Below the pieces are notes generated by a model, which saw only the letters and a program-made list of their open reading frames with translations, ran no database searches and was not told the origin of the DNA. A DNA stretch of 40,897 nucleotides from Rickettsia typhi (GTDB lineage Bacteria > Pseudomonadota > Alphaproteobacteria > Rickettsiales > UBA1997): contig CAMCAW010000007.1 in NCBI GenBank assembly GCA_945872855.1, positions 1 through 40,897 on the forward strand, in the 5' to 3' direction. The translations under genes were made by a program, and so were the position numbers. Below are positions 9,462-19,207 of this stretch, in pieces (position 1 is the first letter of the stretch; every line of letters begins with the position of its first letter).

Positions 9462-10422
9462 CAGACTCCTTCAATTTTCTAATTATCTCTTCCGCAACTA
9501 TTTGAATTGCGGGCACCGCAACCGAGTTACCTAGCTGCTTCATGGCCTGAACCTCTCCCACAGGAAATTCAAATCCATCAGGAAATCCTTGCATTTTTAA
9601 GCCTTCTTTTGAACCGATTTTTTTTATTTTTCCATCAACGAGATAAGTATCCCAATTTCTTCTGTCATTTATTCCGCTTCCTCTACCACCAACGCGCAAA
9701 GTAAAGCCAATTTCCTTGGAGCACTCTCCACCCAACACATCGGATAATTTATATTTTAACGGAACTGGATTTGGAAATTTAAAATCTATTTCTTTATTTT
9801 TAAATCCAACCATAAAAAGCCGCGGACGATGCTGCGGCAAGCCATAATCTGATGCTTTGATTATTTGATAAAAAAATGAATATCCAAGATCTTCAAGGGT
9901 TCTTTTTATAGTTTCAAAAGTGCGCCCATCGTCGTGCTTTAATAAGTGACGAACATTCTCAAGAAAAAATGCTGCAGGATTTTTTTCATTAAGAATATTT
10001 ACTATATTAAAAAAAAGCGTTCCCCTAGTTTCATTAAAACCCTTCTTAAAACCAGCCTGAGAGAAGGGTTGGCAAGGAAATCCTGCGCATAAAATATCAA
10101 AATCTGGAATTTTTTTTGGATCAACTAAAGTGATATCGCCAGCAAAATTTTTGCCATTAACAATTTCGGGAGATATTTTGCTAAAATTGTGTTTGTAGGT
10201 TTTGCGAGCAGATTCATCACACTCAGAAGCAAAGACACAGCTTGCTCCAGATTCATGAAATGCCAAATGAAACCCGCCAATGCCGCAGAATAAATCTATA
10301 AAAGTTGGAACTGATTTGGTGGATTGTTTTTGCAATTTTACCGGCCTTAAAATCGAGGTTAGCCGAGAGGCAAGACTCGTATCAAAATCTGTGAATAAAT
10401 CTCGTTGTTTTTGCTGTCTCAT
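9451..10422 (-). CDS. DNA (cytosine-5-)-methyltransferase, type II R-M
   Basis: FIDLFCGIGGFHLAF (motif I), GFPCQPFSQAGF (motif IV PCQ), FFLENVRHL (ENV), GLPQHRPRLFMVGF, MKQLGNSVAVP. Confidence 0.95.
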   Translation of the reverse strand: MRQQKQRDLFTDFDTSLASRLTSILRPVKLQKQSTKSVPTFIDLFCGIGGFHLAFHESGASCVFASECDESARKTYKHNFSKISPEIVNGKNFAGDITLVDPKKIPDFDILCAGFPCQPFSQAGFKKGFNETRGTLFFNIVNILNEKNPAAFFLENVRHLLKHDDGRTFETIKRTLEDLGYSFFYQIIKASDYGLPQHRPRLFMVGFKNKEIDFKFPNPVPLKYKLSDVLGGECSKEIGFTLRVGGRGSGINDRRNWDTYLVDGKIKKIGSKEGLKMQGFPDGFEFPVGEVQAMKQLGNSVAVPAIQIVAEEIIRKLKESGER

Positions 10423-10579
10423 GGTTTTGTTTTTTGTGGATTTGTGATTATTTTTTAGTTCAAAATAAAAAATTATTTAATCTCAAGGTATAATAAGATT
10501 TTTAAGATTTAAATTATTTTTATATTTTTTAGGCCGCATTAACAAAATAAAACAAACTCAGATTTCCTAATTCCAAGAC

Positions 10580-11836
10580 TTACGAAATCTCCTTCGTAAT
10601 CCACCCGCCACCAAGCACGCGCGAGCCTTGATAAATCACGCAAGCCTGCCCCGGAGTAATCGCGCGAGTCATTGACTTCATTATCACTTCGGCCTCACCA
10701 TTTTTGCCAACAATAATTGTCGCATTTTCTTCTGCATGGTTTGAGCGCAGGCGCACCTTGGCTTGGAAGGAGATTTGGTTTTCTGCATCAGGCGAAATAT
10801 TAGTTTTTGCAGCTTCAGCACCTAGCTCATTCACATCAACCAACCAATTCATATCGCGCACAATAAATTTGCGATTTTGCAAAAACTTTTCTTCACCCAC
10901 AAAAACCACATTTTTTGTAGGGTCAATTTTTACTACAAACAAAGGCTCTGGGTAAGAAATTCCTAACCCGCGTCTTTGCCCTAAAGTGAAATTTATGATG
11001 CCATCATGCCTGCCTAAAACTTTACCACTTTCGATATGCACAAGCTCACCCTGCTTGAAGGCTGTAGGGCGCATGCGTTTTATTACCGAGGCATAATCGC
11101 CGTTTGGCACGAAGCAAATATCTTGGCTATCTGGCTTGTTTGCTATCTCTAGCTCGTATTTTTCTGCCATTTTTCTAGTTTCTTCTTTGCGCATTCCACC
11201 CAATGGAAAACGCAGGAAGTCAAGCTGCTCCTTAGTTGTGGCGAATAGGAAATAACTTTGGTCTTTGTTTTCATCTACGGCTTTGTGAAGTTCGGAATAC
11301 ACTAGAGGCTTATCCTTAGGCTCTCCAACAAAATCCTCATCGCCCAGAACCGTGCCATCATTATCTTCTTGCCCCTCCCCTATCACTAGCGAATCCGCCA
11401 ACCCAACCTCTCTTCGCACATAATGACCCGTTGCCAACACATCGGCTCCAAGGTCTCGCGCCACCTTCAATAAATCGCGAAACTTCACCGATTGATTGCA
11501 TTTCACGCAAGGAATTGGCGTTTCGCCGCGCAAATAGCTATCAGCAAAATCATCCATCACCGCTTCTTGAAACAGGCTCTGATAATTCAGCACATAATGC
11601 GGAAAACCAAATTTATCAGCAACTTTTTTCGCGTCCATGATGTCAACGCCCGCACAGCACGCGTTCTTTTTTTTCAAGGCATCACCAAGATCATAAAGTT
11701 GCAAAGTGATGCCAATAACTTCATAGCCCTGCTCTTTCAAAAGGCAGGCCACCACAGAAGAATCAACGCCTCCCGACATTGCCACCACAACTTTTGTATC
11801 TGCTGGATTTTTATTAATTCCGAGCGAATTTAACAT
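10580..11836 (-). CDS. mnmA: tRNA-specific 2-thiouridylase MnmA (with extra internal segment)
   Basis: VVVAMSGGVDSSVVACLLKEQGYEVIGITLQLYD; PCVKCNQSVKF; ATGHYVRRE; NKDQSYFL; PDSQDICFV; LGQRRGLGI; PGQACVIYQG. Confidence 0.96.
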   Translation of the reverse strand: MLNSLGINKNPADTKVVVAMSGGVDSSVVACLLKEQGYEVIGITLQLYDLGDALKKKNACCAGVDIMDAKKVADKFGFPHYVLNYQSLFQEAVMDDFADSYLRGETPIPCVKCNQSVKFRDLLKVARDLGADVLATGHYVRREVGLADSLVIGEGQEDNDGTVLGDEDFVGEPKDKPLVYSELHKAVDENKDQSYFLFATTKEQLDFLRFPLGGMRKEETRKMAEKYELEIANKPDSQDICFVPNGDYASVIKRMRPTAFKQGELVHIESGKVLGRHDGIINFTLGQRRGLGISYPEPLFVVKIDPTKNVVFVGEEKFLQNRKFIVRDMNWLVDVNELGAEAAKTNISPDAENQISFQAKVRLRSNHAEENATIIVGKNGEAEVIMKSMTRAITPGQACVIYQGSRVLGGGWITKEIS

Positions 11837-11858
11837 TGCGAAAAATAATAAATTTTTG

Positions 11859-11889
11859 TTGAAAAAGAATCACAAGCACTCAATATAAT
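11859..11889 (+). promoter_or_regulatory. Candidate sigma70-type promoter for gltA
   Basis: TTGAAA (11859-11864), 19-nt spacer, TATAAT (11884-11889), in the divergent mnmA/gltA intergenic region upstream of the ATG at 11924. By eye only; spacer is slightly long. Confidence 0.4.
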
Positions 11890-11923
11890 TGCATGCTTAC
11901 AACTAATCAACATCTCTGTAAAT

Positions 11924-13228
11924 ATGGACAATAAAAACATGACGAACTCAGCAAAATTAACTCTGCCAAATGGCAAAGAAATTCAATTGCCAATTCACAA
12001 AGCCTCAATCGGGCAAGATGTTATCGACATCTCGGCGCTCTACAAAGAGAGCGGCATGTTCACTTATGATCCTGGTTTTTTATCCACCGCTTCTTGCGAA
12101 TCGCAAATCACTTTTATTGATGGCGACCAAGGCATTCTGCGGCATCGCGGCTATTCAATCGAAGCATTAGCGCAGAAAAGCGAATATCTCGAGCTATGCT
12201 ATCTATTGATCTACAACGAATTGCCTAAGGCTGATGAATATGAAAAATTCAAGAAAAATATTAAATCTAACACCTTGGCGCACGAACAACTTCACATTCT
12301 TTATCGTGGGTTTCCACGTCGCGCGCACCCAATGGCCATAATGGTTGGCGCCGTTGCATCACTTTCGGCTTTTTACCATGAAAGCATGAATATTACCACA
12401 CAAGAAGGAAAAATGGACGTGGTTTACAAGATTATCGCCAAGATGCCAACATTGGCTGCGATGGCTTACAAATACTCGATTGGCGAGCCTATAATTTATC
12501 CGCAAGACGATCTTGGTTTTGCTGAAAATTTCCTCCACATGCTGTTTGCCACGCCGAATAAAAAATATACAGTGAGCCCTACAATCGCTAAGGCGATGGA
12601 GCGCATCTTTATTCTGCACGCCGATCACGAACAAAACGCTTCCACTTCAACCGTGCGACTTGCAGGATCTTCGGGCGCAAATCCGTTTGCTTGCCTTGGC
12701 GCAGGAATCGCCTCGCTGTGGGGCCCTGCGCATGGTGGCGCCAACGAAGAAGTCATCGAAATGTTGCAAGAAATTGGCACCGTAGATCGCATTCCCGAAT
12801 TTATCGCGCGCGCTAAAGACAAGAACGATCCATTCCGCTTAATGGGCTTTGGTCATCGCGTTTACAAAAACTACGATCCCCGCGCGGCGGTGCTTAAATC
12901 GTCATGCGATGAGGTGTTACAAGAACTTGGAATTAAAGACGATCCATTGCTTCATATCGCTGTTGAGCTCGAAAGAATTGCCTTGAGCGACGAATATTTT
13001 ATCCAACGCAAACTTTTTCCGAATGTCGATTTTTATTCTGGCATTATTTACAAGGCACTCGGCATTCCATCAAGCCTGTTCACGGTAATTTTTGCTATTG
13101 CGCGCTCTGCAGGCTGGATTGCACAATGGAAAGAAATGGTTGAGGACAAAGCCTTTAAAATCGGGCGTCCACGCCAGCTTTATACTGGGCACGTTACTAG
13201 AGATTATGTTGATATTAATAACAGATAA
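11924..13228 (+). CDS. gltA: Citrate synthase
   Basis: [86 protein letters not shown]. Confidence 0.98.
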   Translation: MDNKNMTNSAKLTLPNGKEIQLPIHKASIGQDVIDISALYKESGMFTYDPGFLSTASCESQITFIDGDQGILRHRGYSIEALAQKSEYLELCYLLIYNELPKADEYEKFKKNIKSNTLAHEQLHILYRGFPRRAHPMAIMVGAVASLSAFYHESMNITTQEGKMDVVYKIIAKMPTLAAMAYKYSIGEPIIYPQDDLGFAENFLHMLFATPNKKYTVSPTIAKAMERIFILHADHEQNASTSTVRLAGSSGANPFACLGAGIASLWGPAHGGANEEVIEMLQEIGTVDRIPEFIARAKDKNDPFRLMGFGHRVYKNYDPRAAVLKSSCDEVLQELGIKDDPLLHIAVELERIALSDEYFIQRKLFPNVDFYSGIIYKALGIPSSLFTVIFAIARSAGWIAQWKEMVEDKAFKIGRPRQLYTGHVTRDYVDINNR

Positions 13229-13281
13229 TCTCGCAAAATAATCGACACTTGCGCAGAGGCGATAATTAGAATTTCAAAAAA

Positions 13282-15801
13282 ATGCTCACAGAAAAAATTG
13301 GAAAAATTCTAAAAAAACTTAGATCGAACAATGAGAAGAAACTCATAGCAAAAAAACCAGACGAAGACTTTCTGCCTTATGTTTGTCACTACGATCCAAG
13401 CACCATTCTAACCAAAAATGGTGAGCTTTTGCAAATTATTCGTATCACTGGTTTTGGCGGAAAATCTGCATCTGCTGATTTAATTTCTCTGCGCGATAGT
13501 CTGCGCGATTCAATCTCTGAGCATATCAAAGAGAATAAGTTTGCGCTTTGGTTTCACACGATTCGGCGCAAAAAAAATATTGTTCCGGCTGGCGATTACG
13601 ACGATTTTCTCTCAGATAAAATTCATCAAACTTGGGTTAAGAAAAACAAGTGGGACAACCAATATGTAAATGAATTATATGTCACAATAATCACCGAAGG
13701 ATTAGACACGTCGATCCAGAATTTTCACGCCTTCTCGCTTTCTTTTTCTCGCAACGCCACCTTTGGTTTGCACACAAAATTTTTGGCCGAAAGCTATAAA
13801 AATTTAAGTCGCGTTTCCCTAAAAATTCTTACCGATATTGAAGATTACGGCGCTAAATTACTCGGAATAAATGAGTGGGAAGACGTTTTATATTCTGAAC
13901 CAATGCGCTTTTTTGGTAAAATTGCCAACCTTTACGAAGCCCGCTATCCACTGACTGCAAACGATATTTCTAACGATCTTGCCAGCCACAAAATTGCCTT
14001 CGGAAATCGCGAATTAGAAGTTTCTGGGCCAGATAGCAAAAATTTTGCCGCGATGCTGACAATCAAAGAATATCACGAGGTTTCTACCGATGCCCTTGAA
14101 AGAATTTTGCAATTACCGTTCGAATTTATCATCACGCAATCTTTTGATTTTTCTTTTAGCAAAAAAGATATCGAAACACAAAAATATCAGGATCGCATTT
14201 TGCAAATTAGCGGCGATGATGAATTTCGCCAACTTAGCGGACTTGCCAATTTTATTGAGAGCGACACCAACTCTGAAACAGATTATTGCCGCCTGCAAAG
14301 CAGCGTAATGCTGATCAATCAAAACAAAGATGCGCTTGAAAAAGATATTGGCTCTCTTATCGAAAAATTCAGCACTTTGGGATTTATTTTAGTGCGCGAA
14401 GACGTTTTTTCAGAGCATTGCTTCTGGTCGCAATTGCCGGGAAATTTTGCCTTTTTGCGCCGCCAAAAAATCATCAATACTTTGCGCATTGCCGGCTTTG
14501 CGGCGTTGCATAATTTTCCGTCTGGCTCATTCGATGGCAACCATTGGGGTCCGGCCATTACTACGCTAAACACGGTTTTACACACTCCTTACTTTTTCAA
14601 CTTTCACGATAAAGATTTAGGACACACGCTAATTCTTGGCCCAAAAGGCACCGGCAAAACCACTCTTATCAATTTTTTAATTGCTGAAGCACATAAGAAA
14701 AATAACAAAATCTGGAATAATAAAGTTTTCTATTTCGATTTCGATCGCTCTTCTGCGGCCTTTATTAAAGCGCTTTCTGGCGATTTTCATGTTGTAACGA
14801 AAGATATAACCAATCCGAGTTTCATGCAATTAAATCCGTTTACTTTGCCGCAAACCGAAGAAAACGAAGCTTATATAGTTGAATGGATTCATGAACTTAT
14901 AGTATTTTTAAAAGGCGAAGTTCCTGAGTATGAAATGGCGCTAATTCCCGAAATTGTCAAACAAGTTTATGCAAGCGAAATACCGAGCTTTCTAACCGCC
15001 TTCGACACCTTTGAACACGCCGCTCCCGCCCTTTATGAAAAATTAAAAATTTGGGGCAGCGGCAAATTAGCTTATATTTTTGGTTCGCACAAAGGAACCA
15101 ACTGGTCAAACCAAGTTCACACCTTTGATTTAACCGAAATTGTACATCAAAAACCCGTCTTAATTCCCGTTCTTAGCTATATCCTGAAACGAATTGAGGA
15201 AAGCCTTGACGGCTCTGCAACTCTTGTAGTTTTTGACGAAGCTTGGGAGTTATTTGACAACGAAATAATCGCACCAAAACTCAACGGATTTTTACAAAGA
15301 TTGCGCAAGAAAAATTGTGCCGCAATTTTTGTTTCATCAAACACAGATGAGCTCGCAAATAGTCCAATCACGAAGGTTGTCAAAGAAAATATCGCAACGC
15401 AAATTTATTTATCAAACAAAGAGGCGGGAGAATATTACAAAACAATCTTAGATCTTGGCGAGCAAGAAATAGAGATCGTTAAAATGATGGACGTAGAAGA
15501 TAGAAATTTCTTGCTAAAACATCGCGGCCACTCGCTAATCATAGATTTAAACCTTGCTGAACTTGGTGAAATTTTAAAAATACTTTCGGCCGACGAAGTA
15601 ACTCTTGCGGCAATGCACGAAATTATTTCGTCTTACAAAAAGCAAAATCCCGATACGCCTCTAGAAACAGTAAATTGGATGCCACAATTGCTTGATGTTC
15701 TAAAAACAATTGAAAAAGAGAAGCGCGATGCCGAGATAAAAGCGGCGCGCGAAGCTAAAGAAGCTCAAGAAGCTCAAGCGAAAAAAATAGAAGAAGCATG
15801 A
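13282..15801 (+). CDS. virB4: Type IV secretion system ATPase VirB4
   Basis: 839 aa; Walker A LILGPKGTGKTTL, VFYFDFDRSS, Walker B TLVVFDEAWELFD, VIVRENIATQIYL-like region; VirB4/TrbE/CagE architecture. Confidence 0.93.
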   Translation: MLTEKIGKILKKLRSNNEKKLIAKKPDEDFLPYVCHYDPSTILTKNGELLQIIRITGFGGKSASADLISLRDSLRDSISEHIKENKFALWFHTIRRKKNIVPAGDYDDFLSDKIHQTWVKKNKWDNQYVNELYVTIITEGLDTSIQNFHAFSLSFSRNATFGLHTKFLAESYKNLSRVSLKILTDIEDYGAKLLGINEWEDVLYSEPMRFFGKIANLYEARYPLTANDISNDLASHKIAFGNRELEVSGPDSKNFAAMLTIKEYHEVSTDALERILQLPFEFIITQSFDFSFSKKDIETQKYQDRILQISGDDEFRQLSGLANFIESDTNSETDYCRLQSSVMLINQNKDALEKDIGSLIEKFSTLGFILVREDVFSEHCFWSQLPGNFAFLRRQKIINTLRIAGFAALHNFPSGSFDGNHWGPAITTLNTVLHTPYFFNFHDKDLGHTLILGPKGTGKTTLINFLIAEAHKKNNKIWNNKVFYFDFDRSSAAFIKALSGDFHVVTKDITNPSFMQLNPFTLPQTEENEAYIVEWIHELIVFLKGEVPEYEMALIPEIVKQVYASEIPSFLTAFDTFEHAAPALYEKLKIWGSGKLAYIFGSHKGTNWSNQVHTFDLTEIVHQKPVLIPVLSYILKRIEESLDGSATLVVFDEAWELFDNEIIAPKLNGFLQRLRKKNCAAIFVSSNTDELANSPITKVVKENIATQIYLSNKEAGEYYKTILDLGEQEIEIVKMMDVEDRNFLLKHRGHSLIIDLNLAELGEILKILSADEVTLAAMHEIISSYKKQNPDTPLETVNWMPQLLDVLKTIEKEKRDAEIKAAREAKEAQEAQAKKIEEA

Positions 15802-17012
15802 TTTTATACTTAAATTTTGCGAAAAAAATCCTCTTTTCTAACTTGCTATTTTTGGCAATTTTTATTTTTGTTGAAGCTTGCGGCAGCAGATATTTCCTTG
15901 CTTCCAGCGATAATGAAATTCAAAAAATTGATAAAGAGGATCATCAATTTTGCGTTTCTCTCGGCCTAGATTTTGGTGAAGACGAACTAAAAACCGAAAT
16001 TTATTGGCGCTGCAGAGTTGCTTTGGCAAATAATAAAATAAAGCCCGACGCCCTTACGCCAGAAGAGTTGCGCCACAACATTACTCTCAAAAAATTAGTA
16101 GCCGACATCGCTAAAAACTATAATGCCTCATCTGAAAAATGGAGCGACAATAGAAACAGTTTATTGGATAACAACGATCACAAATCTTGCGTTACCCAAG
16201 GCCACAACATTGATTCTCTTGAGCCGGTGGCGGTTGAAGATTATTTTATTTGCCGCAGAAGGCTTATCAATAATCAACAAATGATTCCGCCTTATCGCAA
16301 AATAGAATATTTCAAACGACCACAAGATACCTACAATATTGGCTTAGCGGTGAATAAAAAAACCGATAGCGATATTGCAAAATTTGAAGCGGTAAAAGCA
16401 GAATATCCAAAATGCGTCACCTTAGACTTTAGAAGCGAAGAATTTAAAATTTGCAAATCAGAATATGACCAGCAGCGAAAATGCTTAAGTAAAATTGAAG
16501 GCCTAAAATTTAAGCGCGAATTACAAGAAAAAACTTCCTGTCAAAAAAAATCTTACGTTAGATTTCCCGATTCGATGCTGAAAGACGACAGCACTCGAGC
16601 TCAAGAGATCGCGCACGCTAAAACCGCGGCCGATCTTAGCAATAGCAACAATTTTTTTAGCATTGGAATCGACGCTGATCAGATGGGAAAATTTAGTAGC
16701 GAAGAAGGTGAGATGAAAAAAGATGGCGACTCAAAAAATGTTGGCAATCAAAGCCTCGCGAAGGATGCTAAAGCCTCTGTCGCAAAAGAAGTTGATAAAA
16801 AAAATTCCTCACAAATCGCCGACGCAAAAACAAAAATAGTTAAAAATTTTAACACCAAAGATGATTTATATAGCAAAATCGATCTAACAAAATTGCGCCA
16901 ACAATTTATTTTTTCTTGCCAAGAAGCAATCAATTCGCCCCTCGCCAGCTATGGCAATAAATTGCGAGACGAATGTAATTCAATCGTAGAAAAATGGGAG
17001 GAGCAAAAATGA
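15798..17012 (+). CDS. Hypothetical exported/lipoprotein-like protein with Cys-containing internal repeats
   Basis: Hydrophobic N-terminus ending FVEAC; ATGA overlap with virB4 stop and with the dgt start; repeated C-V...C-R units. Confidence 0.75.
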   Translation: MILYLNFAKKILFSNLLFLAIFIFVEACGSRYFLASSDNEIQKIDKEDHQFCVSLGLDFGEDELKTEIYWRCRVALANNKIKPDALTPEELRHNITLKKLVADIAKNYNASSEKWSDNRNSLLDNNDHKSCVTQGHNIDSLEPVAVEDYFICRRRLINNQQMIPPYRKIEYFKRPQDTYNIGLAVNKKTDSDIAKFEAVKAEYPKCVTLDFRSEEFKICKSEYDQQRKCLSKIEGLKFKRELQEKTSCQKKSYVRFPDSMLKDDSTRAQEIAHAKTAADLSNSNNFFSIGIDADQMGKFSSEEGEMKKDGDSKNVGNQSLAKDAKASVAKEVDKKNSSQIADAKTKIVKNFNTKDDLYSKIDLTKLRQQFIFSCQEAINSPLASYGNKLRDECNSIVEKWEEQK

Positions 17013-18208
17013 GCAACGATAAACTCGCTAGTTTTGCCGTGGCTGAAGAAGAATCTCGCGGGCGCCTCTACAAAGAAAATTACGACGACGCCAAATATCG
17101 CTCAATTTTTGGCCGCGATCGCGATCGCATCATCAACTCTTCGGCCTTTCGCAGACTGCAATATAAAACGCAAGTTTTTGTAAATTATCAGGGCGATCAT
17201 TATCGCACTCGCCTCACCCACTCGCTTGAAGTGGCGCAAACCGCGCGCTGGATTGCTGGCGCGCTGAAGGTAAATAAAGATTTAGCCGAGATCGTTTCGC
17301 TAGTTCACGATTTGGGCCACCCGCCTTTTGGCCATGCGGGCGAAGATGCACTAAACCAACAAATGCAAGCCTTCAACGCCAACGTTGGCTTTTCTCACAA
17401 TTTGCATACGCTAAAAATTATCACCAAAATTGAAACGCGTTTTATCGAATTTGAAGGATTAAATTTATCGTGGGAAGTGTTGGAAGGCGTGGTTAAGCAC
17501 AATGGGCCAATTGCAAAAACTTCGCTAAACCAACATCTTTTTAAATATTTAAAAGAATATAATAAAAAACACAATCTAGATTTGCATCGCTTCCCGTCGC
17601 TAGAGGCTCAAATATCAGGCATCGCCGATGATATAACTTATAATAATCACGATATTGAAGATGGCTTGCGCGCCGGCTTGTTTGAAGTAGAAGATTTGCT
17701 AGATTTGCCTTTAGTTGGCAAGATTTTCCAAGAAATTTTGCAAGAATATCCAAAAATTCGCCGCGAAACGCTGGCAGGAGAAGCGAAGAAGCTCCTTACT
17801 CTCGCAATGGTTGTTGATGTTATTCATCACACGCAAAAAAATATCGCAACGCATAAAATTAAAAGCGAAGAAGATGTGCGTAATTGCGAAAAATCTTTAG
17901 TAAATTTTTCTGCCGAAATGGAAAATGCTCATCAAAAATTAAAAAAGTTTTTGATGAAAAACATGTATCGCCACACCGAAGTTAACCGCATGACAGCCCG
18001 CGCCTCTATGATTGTCGGCGATTTGTTCAACTTCTACATGAAGCATTCAGATTGCCTGCCCACAGAATATCGTTTGTTAAGTGAAAAAATTTCTGCTAAA
18101 ACTGAATTGGCGATTTTAATCGCTGATTATATTGCTGGAATGACCGATCGCTTTGCAATTCGCGAACATGAGGAGTTGGTTGGCGTTAAATCTGGGTTTA
18201 ATAAATAA
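17009..18208 (+). CDS. dgt: Deoxyguanosinetriphosphate triphosphohydrolase-like protein
   Basis: HD-domain signature RTRLTHSLEVAQTARWIAG, LVHDLGHPPFGHAGEDAL, ADDITYNNHDIEDGLRAG. Preferred ATG at 17009 behind GGAGG; track start 16994 is earlier. Confidence 0.94.
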   Translation: MSNDKLASFAVAEEESRGRLYKENYDDAKYRSIFGRDRDRIINSSAFRRLQYKTQVFVNYQGDHYRTRLTHSLEVAQTARWIAGALKVNKDLAEIVSLVHDLGHPPFGHAGEDALNQQMQAFNANVGFSHNLHTLKIITKIETRFIEFEGLNLSWEVLEGVVKHNGPIAKTSLNQHLFKYLKEYNKKHNLDLHRFPSLEAQISGIADDITYNNHDIEDGLRAGLFEVEDLLDLPLVGKIFQEILQEYPKIRRETLAGEAKKLLTLAMVVDVIHHTQKNIATHKIKSEEDVRNCEKSLVNFSAEMENAHQKLKKFLMKNMYRHTEVNRMTARASMIVGDLFNFYMKHSDCLPTEYRLLSEKISAKTELAILIADYIAGMTDRFAIREHEELVGVKSGFNK

Positions 18209-18214
18209 AAAATA

Positions 18215-19189
18215 ATGCAAAATTTTACATTCACCATCAGTGAAACCGAAACCGGAATCAGACTCGATAAATTTCTCGCCGAAAAATTCTTGGCATTAAA
18301 GCCAGAAATCACCCGCAGCAAAATCCAAAAACTCATTGAAGATGGAAATGTTACAGAAGCAAGCGGCAAGCCACTTGACAACGCTTCGCAAAAAACAAAA
18401 TTAGCGCAAGAAATTATTGTGACAATGGCCGAATTTAAGCCCTCGCATCTTAGCGCCACAGAAATTCCCTTCGAAATTATTTATGAAGATGACGATTTGT
18501 TGGTGATTAACAAACCCGCTGGGCTCACTGTTCATCCCGGTGCCGGCAATCAAGATAACACGCTGGTTAACGCGCTTTTATTCACCCACAAAAATAGGCT
18601 TTCTGAAGTTGGTGGAGAATTTCGCCCCGGCATCGTGCATCGCCTAGACAAAGACACTAGCGGCCTCATGCTAGTTGCCAAAAACGATTTCACTCATCAA
18701 ATTTTGGGCAAGGCTTTGCAAGAAAGGCAAATCAAAAGGAGCTATCAAGCCTTTATTTATGGGGTTCTAGACCCTAAGCAAGGCCTCATCAACAAAAATA
18801 TTGTGCGCAGCAGAACAAATCGCACCAAGATGTCGGTCAGCAGGGCTCTAGGGCGCAACGCTATCACGCATTATCAAACGAAAGAAATTTTGTGCGATGG
18901 ATTTATCAGCTTGATCGAATGCAAGCTAGAGACAGGCCGCACGCACCAAATTCGCGTTCACATGGAATCTTTGAAACACTCTTTAGTGGGCGATCAAATT
19001 TACAATGGCAGTAGAAAAACCGCGCCGAAAGATTTAGATGAAAGCGTAAAAAAATTCGTTGTAGATTTTTCGCGGCAGGCTTTGCATTCTTATAAAATAA
19101 GCTTTTTGCACCCGCGCAGCGAAGAAGAAATGGAGTTTGAAATTCCGCTGCCTGATGATTTGCAGGCGCTTTACGATCTGATTAAATAA
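18215..19189 (+). CDS. RluA-family pseudouridine synthase (RluC/RluD type)
   Basis: S4-like N-terminus; DLLVINKPAGLTVHPGAGN, PGIVHRLDKDTSGLMLVAKN, LETGRTHQIRVHM. Confidence 0.94.
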   Translation: MQNFTFTISETETGIRLDKFLAEKFLALKPEITRSKIQKLIEDGNVTEASGKPLDNASQKTKLAQEIIVTMAEFKPSHLSATEIPFEIIYEDDDLLVINKPAGLTVHPGAGNQDNTLVNALLFTHKNRLSEVGGEFRPGIVHRLDKDTSGLMLVAKNDFTHQILGKALQERQIKRSYQAFIYGVLDPKQGLINKNIVRSRTNRTKMSVSRALGRNAITHYQTKEILCDGFISLIECKLETGRTHQIRVHMESLKHSLVGDQIYNGSRKTAPKDLDESVKKFVVDFSRQALHSYKISFLHPRSEEEMEFEIPLPDDLQALYDLIK

Positions 19190-19207
19190 AAAAACTTCGC
19201 GGCGCGC

